64,000 nucleotides of DNA, from positions 191,912 through 255,911 of the forward strand of contig DASXYL010000083.1 of assembly GCA_036502575.1 (NCBI GenBank). The letters run 5' to 3'. The notes beneath the pieces were generated by a model. The model saw only the letters and a list, made by a program, of their open reading frames with translations, had not been told where the DNA came from and did not search any database. How positions within the stretch are numbered: the first letter of the stretch is position 1; each line of letters opens with the position of its first letter. The DNA is from DASXRA01 sp036502575. Lineage in GTDB: Bacteria; Actinomycetota; Actinomycetes; Mycobacteriales; Jatrophihabitantaceae. Below, piece after piece: positions 52,504 to 61,290 of this stretch. A program made the position numbers and the translations under genes.

Positions 52504-53387
52504 GGCTCGTGCTGCTCGGGGTACGCGGTTCCACGCCGGCGCCCGGCGCCGAGTTCGCCCGCTACGGCGGCCACACCAGTTGCGTGGCCGTGCTCGCTGA
52601 CTCCGATCCGGTGCCGCGGCTCGTACTCGACGCCGGCACGGGTCTGCGTGACCTACCCGGGCTGCTCGGCGACCGGCCGTTCGCCGGTGCGATCGCGTTG
52701 ACCCATCTGCACTGGGACCACGTGCAGGGGCTGCCGTTCTGCCCGTCCATCGACCGTCCCGACGCGCACGTGGAACTCGTCGTGCCGGCCCAGCCGGGTG
52801 GCGACGACGATGCGCGCGGGCTGCTCGCCCGGGCGATGTCGCCGCCGCACTTCCCCATCGAACCGGAGGGACTGGTCGGCGACTGGCACTTCGGGTCGGC
52901 CACCCCCGGCCCGCTCACCGCCGAGATCACCCTCGCGCCGGTCGCGCACAAGGGCGGCGCCACGTTCGGGATCCGCGTCGAGCTCGACGGAACGTCCTTC
53001 GCCTACCTGCCCGACCACGCATTGGGCAACGCGCCCGCCGACCTGCGCGCATCGGCCGAGTCGTTGGCCGCCGGCGCCGACCTGCTGTTGCACGACGGCC
53101 AGTTCCTCGCGTCCGAACGCGAGGTCGCCATCGCCTACGGACACTCCACCATCGACGACGCGATGCGCTTCGCCGACCGCTGCGGGGTGGGCGAGCTGGT
53201 GCTCACCCATCACGCACCGAGCCGCACCGACGCGCAGCTCGACGCCCTAGCAGCCACGATGACCACGACGCCGCAAGGTCGACCCGTGTCGTTCGCCCGC
53301 CAGGGCGACACGCTGCCGGTGGCGCCGGCCGGCCTGTGGACAACCGCGGACGCTCGGCCGTCGAATTCGCCAGACTCATCCGAATGA
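52500..53387 (+). CDS. MBL-fold metallo-hydrolase
   Basis: A 295-residue metallo-beta-lactamase-fold hydrolase with the metal motif THLHWDH (HxHxDH) and later metal/substrate ligands in YLPDHALG, LLHDGQF, GHSTIDD and LTHHAPS. The MRLVLLGVRGSTPAPG start and RYGGHTSC block mark the subgroup related to RNase Z-like and cyclic phosphodiesterase enzymes. GTG start 52500 overlaps the cNMP-binding gene, and the ATG of the next gene overlaps its stop. A phosphodiesterase acting on the nucleotide bound by its neighbour is plausible but unproven. Confidence 0.88.
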   Translation: MRLVLLGVRGSTPAPGAEFARYGGHTSCVAVLADSDPVPRLVLDAGTGLRDLPGLLGDRPFAGAIALTHLHWDHVQGLPFCPSIDRPDAHVELVVPAQPGGDDDARGLLARAMSPPHFPIEPEGLVGDWHFGSATPGPLTAEITLAPVAHKGGATFGIRVELDGTSFAYLPDHALGNAPADLRASAESLAAGADLLLHDGQFLASEREVAIAYGHSTIDDAMRFADRCGVGELVLTHHAPSRTDAQLDALAATMTTTPQGRPVSFARQGDTLPVAPAGLWTTADARPSNSPDSSE

Positions 53388-53812
53388 CAGATCACCACAT
53401 CCCGGCCCTGGCTCGCGTACGCACCGACGCCGACCTGCTTCGCCACTGGCGAGCGCTCATGAGCGCCGGCGGCTTCACGCAACGCAGTCTCTGGACGATC
53501 TGGTTCGACGAACGCGGCAACAGCCTGCCGATCATCGTGCCGATAGACGACGTTCCGGAGCACCCCGACGACCAACTGGTCGACAACCTGATCAGTACTC
53601 TTGGCCAGATCATCGACGAGACCGAGGCGAGCACGGCGGCGGTATTGCTGTCTCGGCCGGGCGACGAGCGTAAGGGTGCCGGCGACCTGGTCTGGGCCCG
53701 GGCGCTGCTCGCGGCGGCGAGGCGGCAGGGCGTGCCCATGTGGCCGGTCCACCTCGCGACGGCCAACCAGGTCCAGGCCTTCACCCCGGACGATCTGGTC
53801 GTGGCGGGCTAG
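53384..53812 (+). CDS. Hypothetical protein, third gene of cNMP operon
   Basis: A 142-residue soluble protein whose ATG overlaps the MBL stop (ATGA). It shows alternating strands and helices (WTIWFDERGNSLPIIVPIDDVP, TAAVLLSRPGDERKGAGDLVWARALLAAAR). It has no signal, membrane segment or recognisable catalytic motif. Coupling to the MBL and cNMP-binding genes indicates a shared process. Confidence 0.75.
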   Translation: MTDHHIPALARVRTDADLLRHWRALMSAGGFTQRSLWTIWFDERGNSLPIIVPIDDVPEHPDDQLVDNLISTLGQIIDETEASTAAVLLSRPGDERKGAGDLVWARALLAAARRQGVPMWPVHLATANQVQAFTPDDLVVAG

Positions 53813-53854
53813 GGTCCGGCGGTTGCCTAGCGGAATAGTCGGCAATCTGGTGCC

Positions 53855-53883
53855 GTTCGGGAAACGGAGATCCCGAACAGGAG
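53855..53883 (+). promoter_or_regulatory. Stem-loop abutting ribosome binding site
   Basis: GTTCGGG (53855-53861) and CCCGAAC (53872-53878) form a perfect 7-bp dyad with a 10-nt gap, immediately followed by AGGAG (53879-53883), the ribosome site of the next gene. It could be an operator or an RNA hairpin affecting initiation. Confidence 0.45.
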
Positions 53884-53893
53884 TCGATTGCTG

Positions 53894-54814
53894 ATGCCCA
53901 AGGCGTACGCGTTCACGCGGAACGGTGGACCCGAGGTCGAGGCGTTCCTCGATCTCCCTCGGCCGGTGCCCGGTCCCGGGCAGGTATTGGTCGCGGTCCG
54001 GGCGGCCGGCGTGAACCCGTCCGACTGGAAGACACGAACCGGCCATCGCCCGGGCGGCGCGCCGGCACCGCAGTTCCCGGTCGTGTTCGGCCGCGAGGTC
54101 GCCGGCGTGGTGGAGCAGGTCGGCGAGGGTGTCACCGACTTCGCCGTCGGCGACGCGGTGTTCGGCACCCCGGACACCGGCGGCTTCGCCCAGTACACGT
54201 TGCTGCCGCTCGGGGTGACCGCGCACAAGCCGGACGCCCTGTCGTTCACCGACGCGGCCACGCTGCCGATCGCCGCGGCGACCGCGTACGACGGCCTGCA
54301 CCAGCTGGCGCTGCCGAAAGGGGCGACCCTGCTGATCACCGGCGTCGGCGGCGGAGTCGGCGTCGCTGCCGCTCAGCTCGCCAAGCACGCCGGCCTGACC
54401 GTGATCGGCACGGCCAGCGCCGGCAAGAAGGACTTCGTGGAATCCCTCGGCGTCGTCCACGTCGAGCCAGGGCTCGGGGTCGCCGACCGCGTCCGCGCCG
54501 CTGCACCCGGAGGCATCGACGCGATCTACGACCTGGTCGGCGGCCCGGCGCTCGAAGAGGTCGCGGAATTGTTGGCCGATCGGTCCAAGCTGATCAGCGG
54601 CGGTGACGCGGCCACAGCCGCCCGGCTCGGCGGCTCGCCCGTGGCTCGCGCCCGCAACCGGGCCGTGCTCGACGCCGTCGCGCAGCTGGCAGTCGGCGGC
54701 GTACTCAACCCGTTCGTGACCGCCACGTTCCCGCTAGCGCAGGCGCCGCAGGCGTTGCGCACGGTGGAGGACGGGCACGCTCGCGGCAAGATCGTCATCG
54801 TGGTCGGCGAGTGA
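53894..54814 (+). CDS. NADPH:quinone oxidoreductase-like MDR protein
   Basis: A 306-residue medium-chain reductase without the zinc ligands of alcohol dehydrogenases. It has the GroES-like N-terminal VNPSDWKTRTG and PVVFGREVAGVVEQVGEGV blocks and the Rossmann NADPH motif LITGVGGGVGVAAAQLAK. It probably reduces quinones or enones. ATG 53894 lies 10 bases after AGGAG; TTG 53888 is possible. The stop overlaps the GNAT start (GTGA), giving a three-gene chain with the M20 peptidase. Confidence 0.88.
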   Translation: MPKAYAFTRNGGPEVEAFLDLPRPVPGPGQVLVAVRAAGVNPSDWKTRTGHRPGGAPAPQFPVVFGREVAGVVEQVGEGVTDFAVGDAVFGTPDTGGFAQYTLLPLGVTAHKPDALSFTDAATLPIAAATAYDGLHQLALPKGATLLITGVGGGVGVAAAQLAKHAGLTVIGTASAGKKDFVESLGVVHVEPGLGVADRVRAAAPGGIDAIYDLVGGPALEEVAELLADRSKLISGGDAATAARLGGSPVARARNRAVLDAVAQLAVGGVLNPFVTATFPLAQAPQALRTVEDGHARGKIVIVVGE

Positions 54815-55512
54815 GCGAGCCGCATCCGCTGGACAATCCGGCTCGCGCCGCGCTGACCGGTCCGCACGCGCACTTCGCCGAGCGACGGGGCAACGTGCTG
54901 CGCTATCCGGTCGACGTCTGCCCCTTTGCGGCCCTGCCCGAACGTCCTGACGTCCCCGACTGGGACGACGTCGCCGCGCTCGCCGGGCCGGGCGCGGATC
55001 TCCCTCTCGCCGGTGTTTCCGTGGCCCTGCCGGACGGGTGGGACGTCGCGTGGACCATCGCCGGCGTGCAGATGGTCGACGACGGCATCGCGGCCGAACC
55101 CGACGACGAAGCCGTCCGGCTGACCGCGGCCGACGTCCCGGAGATGCTCGCGCTCGTCGAGCACACCGAACCCGGCCCGTTCCTTCCCCGCACCATCGAG
55201 ATGGGCACCTACCTCGGCATCCGCCGCGGCGGCGCGCTGGTCGCCATGGCCGGCGAACGGCTACACCCGCCCGGCTGGACCGAAATCAGCGCCGTCTGCA
55301 CCGACCCGGCCGTTCGCGGGCAGGGTCTGGGCGCCCGGCTGGTGCGCGCGGTCGCGGCGGGTATTCGCGATCGAGGCGAGACCCCGTTCCTGCACGCCGC
55401 CGCCAGCAACACCAACGCCATCCGGCTCTACGAGTCACTCGGATTCCGGCTGCGACGGACCCTGACGTTCTTCGCCGCGCGCGTACCCGACAACGCGCGC
55501 CTGATCTCGTGA
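54811..55512 (+). CDS. GNAT-family N-acetyltransferase (FR47-like)
   Basis: A 233-residue protein with an N-terminal ~100-residue extension and a C-terminal GNAT fold. The acetyl-CoA loop reads VRGQGLGARL, preceded by ISAVCTDPA and followed by LHAAASNTNAIRLYESLGFRLRR. It is intact, unlike the GNAT at 26264. GTG start overlaps the upstream reductase stop; its own stop overlaps the peptidase start. The acceptor is unknown. Confidence 0.9.
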   Translation: MSEPHPLDNPARAALTGPHAHFAERRGNVLRYPVDVCPFAALPERPDVPDWDDVAALAGPGADLPLAGVSVALPDGWDVAWTIAGVQMVDDGIAAEPDDEAVRLTAADVPEMLALVEHTEPGPFLPRTIEMGTYLGIRRGGALVAMAGERLHPPGWTEISAVCTDPAVRGQGLGARLVRAVAAGIRDRGETPFLHAAASNTNAIRLYESLGFRLRRTLTFFAARVPDNARLIS

Positions 55513-56822
55513 GCGATGCGACCGGCGCTGTCGCCGAAGTCGTCACGCTCGCGAGCGAACTCATCGCGATCGACACCACCAACGTCGACGACCCGACCGC
55601 GCGCGGCACCGAACGGACGGCCGCCGAGTACGTCGCGGGCAAGCTGGCCGACGTCGGCTACGAGCCGGTCTACCTCGAATCCGGAGCTCCGGGACGCGGC
55701 AACGTCGTCGTCCGCCTGACCGGTGCCGACCCCAGCCGCGGCGGGCTGCTCGTGCACGGCCACCTGGATGTGGTCCCGGCCGACGCGTCCGAGTGGTCGG
55801 TGCACCCGTTCTCGGGCGAGGTCAGCGACGGCTACCTGTGGGGACGGGGCGCAGTCGACATGAAGGGCATGGTGGCGATGACCCTCGCCGTCGCCCGCGC
55901 CTTCAAACGCGACGGCGTTGTCCCACCCCGTGACCTCGTCTTCGCGTTCGTGGCCGACGAGGAGGCCGGCGGCTTCTACGGGGCCCGCTGGCTGGTCGAC
56001 AACCACCCGGAGCTGTTCGACGGCGTCACCGAGGCGATCAGCGAGGTCGGCGGCTTCTCGATCACCGTCGGCGACGGCGTGCGGGCCTACCTCGTCGAGA
56101 CCGCCGAGAAGGGCGTTGCGTGGCTGCGCCTCAAGACCCAGGGCACCGCCGGGCACGCATCGATGCTGCAGACCGACAACCCCGTCGCCAGACTCGCCGC
56201 GGCGATCACCCGGCTCGAACAGCACCGCTTCCCACTGGTCCTCACCGATCCGGTCCGCGAGTTCCTCGCCGGTGTCGCCGATCTGACCGGCGTCCCCTTC
56301 GACGAGAACGATCCCGAGGGCGCCGTGGCCCGGCTGGGCAACCTGTCCCGGTTGATCGGCGCGACGCTGCGCGACACCGCCACCGTCACCCGGTTCGACG
56401 CCGGATACAAGGCCAACGTCGTGCCGTCCGTGGCCCGAGCCACGGTCGACGGCCGGATGCTGCCCGGCCGGGAGGAGGCCTTCGAGGCCGAGATCGCCGA
56501 CGTCCTCGGGCCCGACGTGCACCGCGAGTGGGACAGCCTGCCGCCGGTGCACACAACCTTCGACGGTGCGCTCGTCGACGCCATGGCCGCCGCGATCGGA
56601 GCCGAGGACCCCGGCGCGCGGCTACTGCCCTACATGCTCTCGGCCGGAACGGACGCGAAATCCTTCCAGCGACTCGGCATCCGCCACTTCGGCTTCGCGC
56701 CGTTGAAACTGCCGCCGGAGCTCGACTTCCCCGCCCTGTTCCACGGCGTGGACGAACGGGTACCGGTCGACGCGCTCGAATTCGGCGTCTGCGTGCTCGA
56801 CCGGTTGCTACGAACCGGTTGA
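55509..56822 (+). CDS. M20-family metallopeptidase/deacylase
   Basis: A 437-residue zinc hydrolase of the M20/ArgE/DapE group. Metal and catalytic residues appear as VHGHLDVVPAD, WGRGAVDMKG, ADEEAGG (catalytic Glu plus ligand) and the final His in ALFHGVDERV. The lid/dimerisation domain sits between (GTAGHASM). It cleaves N-acyl amino acids or dipeptides. GTG start at 55509 overlaps the GNAT stop; together an acetyltransferase and a possible deacylase are co-expressed. Confidence 0.92.
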   Translation: MSDATGAVAEVVTLASELIAIDTTNVDDPTARGTERTAAEYVAGKLADVGYEPVYLESGAPGRGNVVVRLTGADPSRGGLLVHGHLDVVPADASEWSVHPFSGEVSDGYLWGRGAVDMKGMVAMTLAVARAFKRDGVVPPRDLVFAFVADEEAGGFYGARWLVDNHPELFDGVTEAISEVGGFSITVGDGVRAYLVETAEKGVAWLRLKTQGTAGHASMLQTDNPVARLAAAITRLEQHRFPLVLTDPVREFLAGVADLTGVPFDENDPEGAVARLGNLSRLIGATLRDTATVTRFDAGYKANVVPSVARATVDGRMLPGREEAFEAEIADVLGPDVHREWDSLPPVHTTFDGALVDAMAAAIGAEDPGARLLPYMLSAGTDAKSFQRLGIRHFGFAPLKLPPELDFPALFHGVDERVPVDALEFGVCVLDRLLRTG

Positions 56823-56830
56823 GGCACCGG

Positions 56831-57799
56831 TCAGCGGAATCCGGAGATCTCGTGTGGGGTGTACCCGGATTCCAGGTAGGAGATCTCGTCGTCGTCGAGG
56901 CTGACGTCCACCGCGGCGATCGCGTCGGCGAGATGTGACTGCTTGGTCGCGCCGACGATCGGGGCGGTGATCACCGGCTTGTGCAGCAGCCAGGCGAGCG
57001 CTACCTGCGCGCGGGGCAGACCCCGCCGCTCGGCGATCTCGCCGACCCGGTCGACGATGACCTTGTCGCCCTCGTGGTACAGCGACTTGCCGAAGTCGTC
57101 GGTCTCGGCGCGCAGGGTGCTCTCGTCCCAGTCCCGGGTGAGCTTGCCGCGCGCGAGCGGGCTCCACGGGATGACGCCGATGCCCTGGTCCGCGCACAGC
57201 GGCAGCATCTCCCGCTCCTCCTCGCGGTACATCAGGTTGTAGTGGTTCTGCATCGAGACGAACCGGGCCCAGCCGTGCTCGTCAGAGAGGTAGAGGGACT
57301 TGGCGAACTGCCAGGCGTACATCGAGGACGCCCCGATGTAGCGGGCCTTGCCGGCCTTCACGACGTCGTTCAGGGCGTCGAGGGTCTCCTCGATCGGCGT
57401 GCTCGGGTCGAAGCGGTGGATCTGGTAGAGGTCGACGTAGTCGGTCTGCAGCCGGCGCAGGCTGTTGTCGATCTCGGCGAGGATCGCCTTGCGGGACAGC
57501 CCCGCGCCGTTAGGCCCCGGCCGCATCCGGCTGTACACCTTGGTCGCGAGCACGACGTCGTCGCGGTTGGTGTACTCGCGCAGGGCCCGGCCGACGTACT
57601 CCTCGCTCGTGCCGGCCGAGTAGACGTTCGCCGTGTCGAGGAAGTTGATGCCCGCGTCGAGCGCCTGGCGGATGATGGCGTTGCTGGCGTCCTGGTCGAG
57701 CACCCATGGCCGCCCTTGCGCGGAGTCGCCGAAGCTCATGCAGCCCAGGCAGATGACCGAGACGTCCAGGCCGGTGGCGCCGAGTTTCGTGTACTGCAT
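56831..57799 (-). CDS. Aldo/keto reductase
   Basis: A 322-residue TIM-barrel reductase using NADPH. Catalytic tetrad positions are seen in NFLDTANVYSAG (Asp, Tyr), LATKVYS (Lys) and YQIHRFD (His). The C-terminal cofactor segment is PIVGATKQSHL. It resembles the YajO/Tas-like group. Start ATG 57799 has GGGAG nine bases upstream. The preceding 60 bp contains a CGGCCC/GGGCCG dyad and two GATCCGG copies, possibly an operator. It is convergent with the M20 gene, 8 bp apart. Confidence 0.93.
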   Translation of the reverse strand: MQYTKLGATGLDVSVICLGCMSFGDSAQGRPWVLDQDASNAIIRQALDAGINFLDTANVYSAGTSEEYVGRALREYTNRDDVVLATKVYSRMRPGPNGAGLSRKAILAEIDNSLRRLQTDYVDLYQIHRFDPSTPIEETLDALNDVVKAGKARYIGASSMYAWQFAKSLYLSDEHGWARFVSMQNHYNLMYREEEREMLPLCADQGIGVIPWSPLARGKLTRDWDESTLRAETDDFGKSLYHEGDKVIVDRVGEIAERRGLPRAQVALAWLLHKPVITAPIVGATKQSHLADAIAAVDVSLDDDEISYLESGYTPHEISGFR

Positions 57800-58013
57800 C
57801 GTGTCTGCTCCCGTTGTTCGGCGATCCGGCCCATGATCCGGGCCGACTCTCAGACTCTCACCGGCGACCGTCGTCTGGTCAACCGTCGACCGGCACGATG
57901 GCGTTCGTTTCCATGGAGAACCTTGGAGGTATTCGCGGACGTAACAGAATGATGATCTTCGTCCGGGTAGCCTTCATGGTGATGTTCTGGCGCGGGTGAT
58001 GGTAGGGGGGACG

Positions 58014-58394
58014 ATGTCGAACTTGCCGCAGCACAGCGTGGTTCGGCTCGCGCTGCTGCGCCCCGTCCTCGTTCTGTTGCTCGCCGGCGTCTTCGCGGGT
58101 ACCGCGATCGACCTCGATCTCCTCGGCGCCCACTCCGTCCCCGCCGCGGTCAGCCAACAGTCGGCGGCCGGGGTGGAGGACGACACCAGTTCCAGCCAGC
58201 CGATCTGCTCCGGCCGGCCGGGCGCCGCAGCGACCACGGTCCGGCCGGTCTCCACCCGCAATCGGGTCGCCCTGATCGCCCTTCCGTCCGCGGACCGCGC
58301 GCTCGACATGCGGGTGTCGGACGCTCTCCGCTGGCCCGTGAGCCGTCCGCCGCGCACCAAGTCCCTCGTCGAACTGCAGGTGTTTCGGGCCTGA
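58014..58394 (+). CDS. Small membrane-anchored or secreted hypothetical protein
   Basis: A 126-residue protein with a basic N-terminus, one hydrophobic helix (LALLRPVLVLLLAGVFAGTAI), then an extracytoplasmic Ser/Arg-rich domain. The ATG at 58014 is preceded by a strong GGGGGG ribosome site three bases away, the main evidence that it is translated. No conserved motif is recognised. It lies upstream of the carbonic anhydrase gene with 75 bp between. Confidence 0.5.
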   Translation: MSNLPQHSVVRLALLRPVLVLLLAGVFAGTAIDLDLLGAHSVPAAVSQQSAAGVEDDTSSSQPICSGRPGAAATTVRPVSTRNRVALIALPSADRALDMRVSDALRWPVSRPPRTKSLVELQVFRA

Positions 58395-58468
58395 TACGTG
58401 CTGGCAGTCGCCCTTCACTGCGACCTGGCCCGTAACAGCAGCGACGACACCGAGAGCGAGTTCTACGC

Positions 58469-59050
58469 GTGGCCTTTCCCGACCTCGTGGCGCATGCGCG
58501 CGCCTTCAGCACGATCGACGACCCGCTTCGCGAGCAACTGGCCCGCGGTCAGCGGCCGGTAGCGATGTTCATCACCTGTTCCGATTCCCGGATCGTTCCC
58601 TCCGTCATCACCGGCGCCCGACCCGGCGAACTGTTCGAACTGCGCACCGCCGGTAACGTGATCCCGGCCGGACGCAGCGAGGACGCCCCGACCAGCGAGA
58701 TCGCGACCATCGAGTTCGCGATCAACGGGCTGGGCGTCGCCGACATCATCCTGTGCGGCCACAGCCAGTGCGGCGCGGTCGCGGCCATGACCGGGGCATA
58801 CGACCCGGCCCGGTTGCCGGCGGTGGGGCGCTGGCTGGCGACGGCGACCCGAACGCAGCCCGCCGTTGCGGTGGCTGACGCCGGCCGGCGTCACCTGCTC
58901 GCCCAGTTCGCCGCCTTGGCCGAGATTCCCCTGGTGCGCGCTCGGGTGGATCGAGACGAGCTGACCCTGCACTGCTGGTTCTACGACATCGGGACCGGCG
59001 TCGTCTCGCACTGGGCCGAGGGCGACGAGCCGTCGTTCCGTGAGCTGTGA
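58469..59050 (+). CDS. Beta-carbonic anhydrase
   Basis: A 193-residue zinc enzyme interconverting CO2 and bicarbonate. All zinc ligands are visible: Cys/Asp/Arg in TCSDSRIVPS and His/Cys in CGHSQCGAV, with the RTAGNVIP block between. GTG start at 58469 has only a weak ribosome site. Its stop is 13 bp before a SulP transporter start, the classic carbonic-anhydrase/SulP pairing for bicarbonate import. It differs in subfamily from the truncated enzyme at 16329. Confidence 0.93.
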   Translation: MAFPDLVAHARAFSTIDDPLREQLARGQRPVAMFITCSDSRIVPSVITGARPGELFELRTAGNVIPAGRSEDAPTSEIATIEFAINGLGVADIILCGHSQCGAVAAMTGAYDPARLPAVGRWLATATRTQPAVAVADAGRRHLLAQFAALAEIPLVRARVDRDELTLHCWFYDIGTGVVSHWAEGDEPSFREL

Positions 59051-59063
59051 GGGGGGTTCTCTG

Positions 59064-60533
59064 ATGACTCGTCGTATCGCCAGCACCCTGATCCCGGATC
59101 TCCGGGCCTCGCTCGTCGTCTTCCTCGTCGCCCTGCCGCTGTGTGTCGGCGTAGCCGTGGCCTCCGGCGTTCCGGCCGAGCTCGGCATCGTCACCGGCAT
59201 CGTCGGGGGACTGGTCGCGGGCGCGTTACCCGGTAGCAGCCTGCAGGTGAGTGGGCCGGCCGCCGGGCTGACCGTTCTCGTCGCCGACGCCGTGGCGAAG
59301 CACGGAATCGCGGCGCTCGGCGTGCTGGTGGCCGGGGCCGGCCTGCTGCAGATCCTGCTCGGCCTGCTGCTGCTCGGGACGTGGTTCCAGGCGATCTCTC
59401 CTTCGGTAGTGCAGGGCATGCTCGCCGGCATCGGCCTGGTGCTGATCTCCGGCCAGCTCTATCCCCTGTTCGGCCACCCCGCCCCGGGCGATGCCATCAG
59501 CAAGATTGCCGAGCTACCGGGGCTGATCACCGGCATCGCTCGCCCCGACGGCGGCGGGCCGTCCGGCGGGATCGGGCTGCTCACTCTGACCGTGATCGTG
59601 CTGTGGAACCGGCTTCCGCGAAGGTGGCGCGCGGTGCCGGCCCCGCTGGTGGCGGTGGCCGCAGCTGCCGTGCTCGTCGCGGTGCTGGACCTGTCGGTGG
59701 CCAGGGTGCAGGTGGGCTCCATCATGGCCGCGCTCCACACACCGAGCCCCGACCAGGCGGGCCTGCTCACCGACCCCGCGGTGCTGGGCACCATCGTCAC
59801 CATCGCGTTGGTCGCATCTGCCGAGAGCCTGTTCAGCGCGGCCGCGGTGGATCGCCTGCACAACGGCCCGCCGACCCGCTACAACGCCGAGCTGATCGCG
59901 CAGGGCACGGGCAACCTGATCAGCGGTGCCCTCGGCGCACTGCCGATGACCGCAGTGATCGTGCGCAGCGCAGCGAACGTTCAGTCCGGGGCCCGGACGA
60001 AGGCGTCGGCCGTGCTGCACGGCGGGTGGCTGCTGGTATTCGCGCTGGCGCTGCCGGGAGTGCTCGGCGTGATTCCGGTTCCGGCGCTGGCCGGGCTGCT
60101 GTTGCACGCCGGCTGGAAGTTGCTCGATCCCGCGACGCTCGTCCGTTCGACGCGCCATGACCGAGCCGAGGCGGCGATCACCGTGGTCACCGCGCTCACC
60201 ATCGTCGCCGCCGACATGCTGACCGGCGTTCTGGTCGGCTTCGGCCTGGCTATCGGTCTCGCGGCCTGGCGGCTCTCCCACGTCACGATCGGATGGGATC
60301 GCAGCTCGGAGACCTCGGTGCACGTCCGCGTCACCGGCAACGCGACCTTCCTGCGGCTGCCGCAGATCGTGCGAGCGCTCGATGCCGTCCCGCACGCAGC
60401 GCGGCTCCAGCTCGACCTCACCGGCCTTCGTCATCTTGACCAGGCCACGCGAGCCACCCTGGAACGGTGGGCCGCACAGCGGCGAAGGGGCAACGTCGAG
60501 GTCCACACCGCCCTGCCGTGTGCGACGGGGTGA
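59064..60533 (+). CDS. SulP-family anion transporter (probable bicarbonate)
   Basis: A 489-residue transporter with 10-12 membrane helices, the family motif region near PLCVGVAVASGVPAELGIVTGIVGG, and a short C-terminal STAS domain (VHVRVTGNATFL ... LDLTGLRHLDQATRATLERW). ATG 59064 has GAGGGGGG seven bases upstream. Coupling to the carbonic anhydrase supports bicarbonate as substrate; sulfate is the alternative. Confidence 0.92.
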   Translation: MTRRIASTLIPDLRASLVVFLVALPLCVGVAVASGVPAELGIVTGIVGGLVAGALPGSSLQVSGPAAGLTVLVADAVAKHGIAALGVLVAGAGLLQILLGLLLLGTWFQAISPSVVQGMLAGIGLVLISGQLYPLFGHPAPGDAISKIAELPGLITGIARPDGGGPSGGIGLLTLTVIVLWNRLPRRWRAVPAPLVAVAAAAVLVAVLDLSVARVQVGSIMAALHTPSPDQAGLLTDPAVLGTIVTIALVASAESLFSAAAVDRLHNGPPTRYNAELIAQGTGNLISGALGALPMTAVIVRSAANVQSGARTKASAVLHGGWLLVFALALPGVLGVIPVPALAGLLLHAGWKLLDPATLVRSTRHDRAEAAITVVTALTIVAADMLTGVLVGFGLAIGLAAWRLSHVTIGWDRSSETSVHVRVTGNATFLRLPQIVRALDAVPHAARLQLDLTGLRHLDQATRATLERWAAQRRRGNVEVHTALPCATG

Positions 60534-60578
60534 TCGCCGGATCTGGCGTGACTTCGATATCCGGCGCATAGTCGAGCT

Positions 60579-60758
60579 ATGGCGGATGACGTTGAACCCA
60601 CGTCCGAGCAGGTGTCAGGCTCGGAGAAGTACAAGCACTTGCCCGAGCCGGTGAAGCTCGAGGACACGATCGCCAGTCAGGAGACCGAGCCGGCCCGCGA
60701 TCCCGAGGGGGGCCGCGACACCGATCGTGATTTCATGATCCGCTACGCCGGCGGCTGA
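60579..60758 (+). CDS. Small conserved-type acidic hypothetical protein
   Basis: A 59-residue, highly polar protein ending RDTDRDFMIRYAGG, with KHLPEPVKLEDTIASQ in the middle. I believe similar short proteins with a DPEGGRDTDRDFM block occur in actinobacteria, which supports a real gene, but no function is known. CATAGT (60567-60572) lies six bases before the ATG, fitting a leaderless transcript. There is no ribosome site. Confidence 0.55.
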   Translation: MADDVEPTSEQVSGSEKYKHLPEPVKLEDTIASQETEPARDPEGGRDTDRDFMIRYAGG

Positions 60759-60806
60759 ACCCGCCGGCCGCGGTGCCGTTCAGGGTCACCGCCCAGAAGC
60801 GCGCTC

Positions 60807-61232
60807 TCAGCGGATCTTGGCGCCGTAGACCTTGTCGACCGTGATTGCCATCAGCACCCGCTGGTCAGAGACCATGACCGAGCGGTATTCGTCCCAGTCG
60901 GGGTGCTCGCCGCTCGCCCTGCGGTAGTAGTCGACCAATGCCTCGACCTCGGTGCCGTTCGGGTCGGTGCCCGGCCCGGTGAGGGTGGCCGTGCCTTCGG
61001 CCGTGGCCCAGGCCCCGCCGTCCGGGCTGGTGACCTCCAGCGTCGCTCGGGGGTCGCGGCGCAGGTTCGCGGTCTTGGCCCTCGTGTCGGTCGTGGACAC
61101 GTAGATGACGCCGGCCGGTCGGTCGTAGAAGGGCAGGATGGGGGAGAGCTGGGGGCGTCCGTCGGACTTGATCGTCGCGAGGACGCCGAGCCGGCTCTGC
61201 GCGAGCAGCGCGTGGGGATCGAATGCGGTCAC
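60807..61232 (-). CDS. PPOX-class F420-dependent oxidoreductase/FMN-binding protein
   Basis: A 141-residue split-barrel flavin/F420-binding protein. The family blocks are LATIKSDGRPQLSPILPFYD, IYVSTTDTRAKTANLRRDPRATLEV and a C-terminal YRSVMVSDQRVLMAITVDKVYG. Most such actinobacterial proteins bind F420 or FMN and reduce small molecules. GTG start 61232. TAACGT on the minus strand six bases upstream suggests a leaderless mRNA. Single gene. Confidence 0.9.
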   Translation of the reverse strand: MTAFDPHALLAQSRLGVLATIKSDGRPQLSPILPFYDRPAGVIYVSTTDTRAKTANLRRDPRATLEVTSPDGGAWATAEGTATLTGPGTDPNGTEVEALVDYYRRASGEHPDWDEYRSVMVSDQRVLMAITVDKVYGAKIR

Positions 61233-61290
61233 CCCTCGACGTTACGTCGCCGACGACAACCCAGGCGGCGATACCCGCCGTCCCGGGTGG

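Noticed and set aside
57814..57999. Short plus-strand frame upstream of the small membrane protein gene
   Set aside because: No ribosome site, mixed composition and no similarity; more likely promoter DNA between the divergent aldo/keto reductase and 58014 gene.
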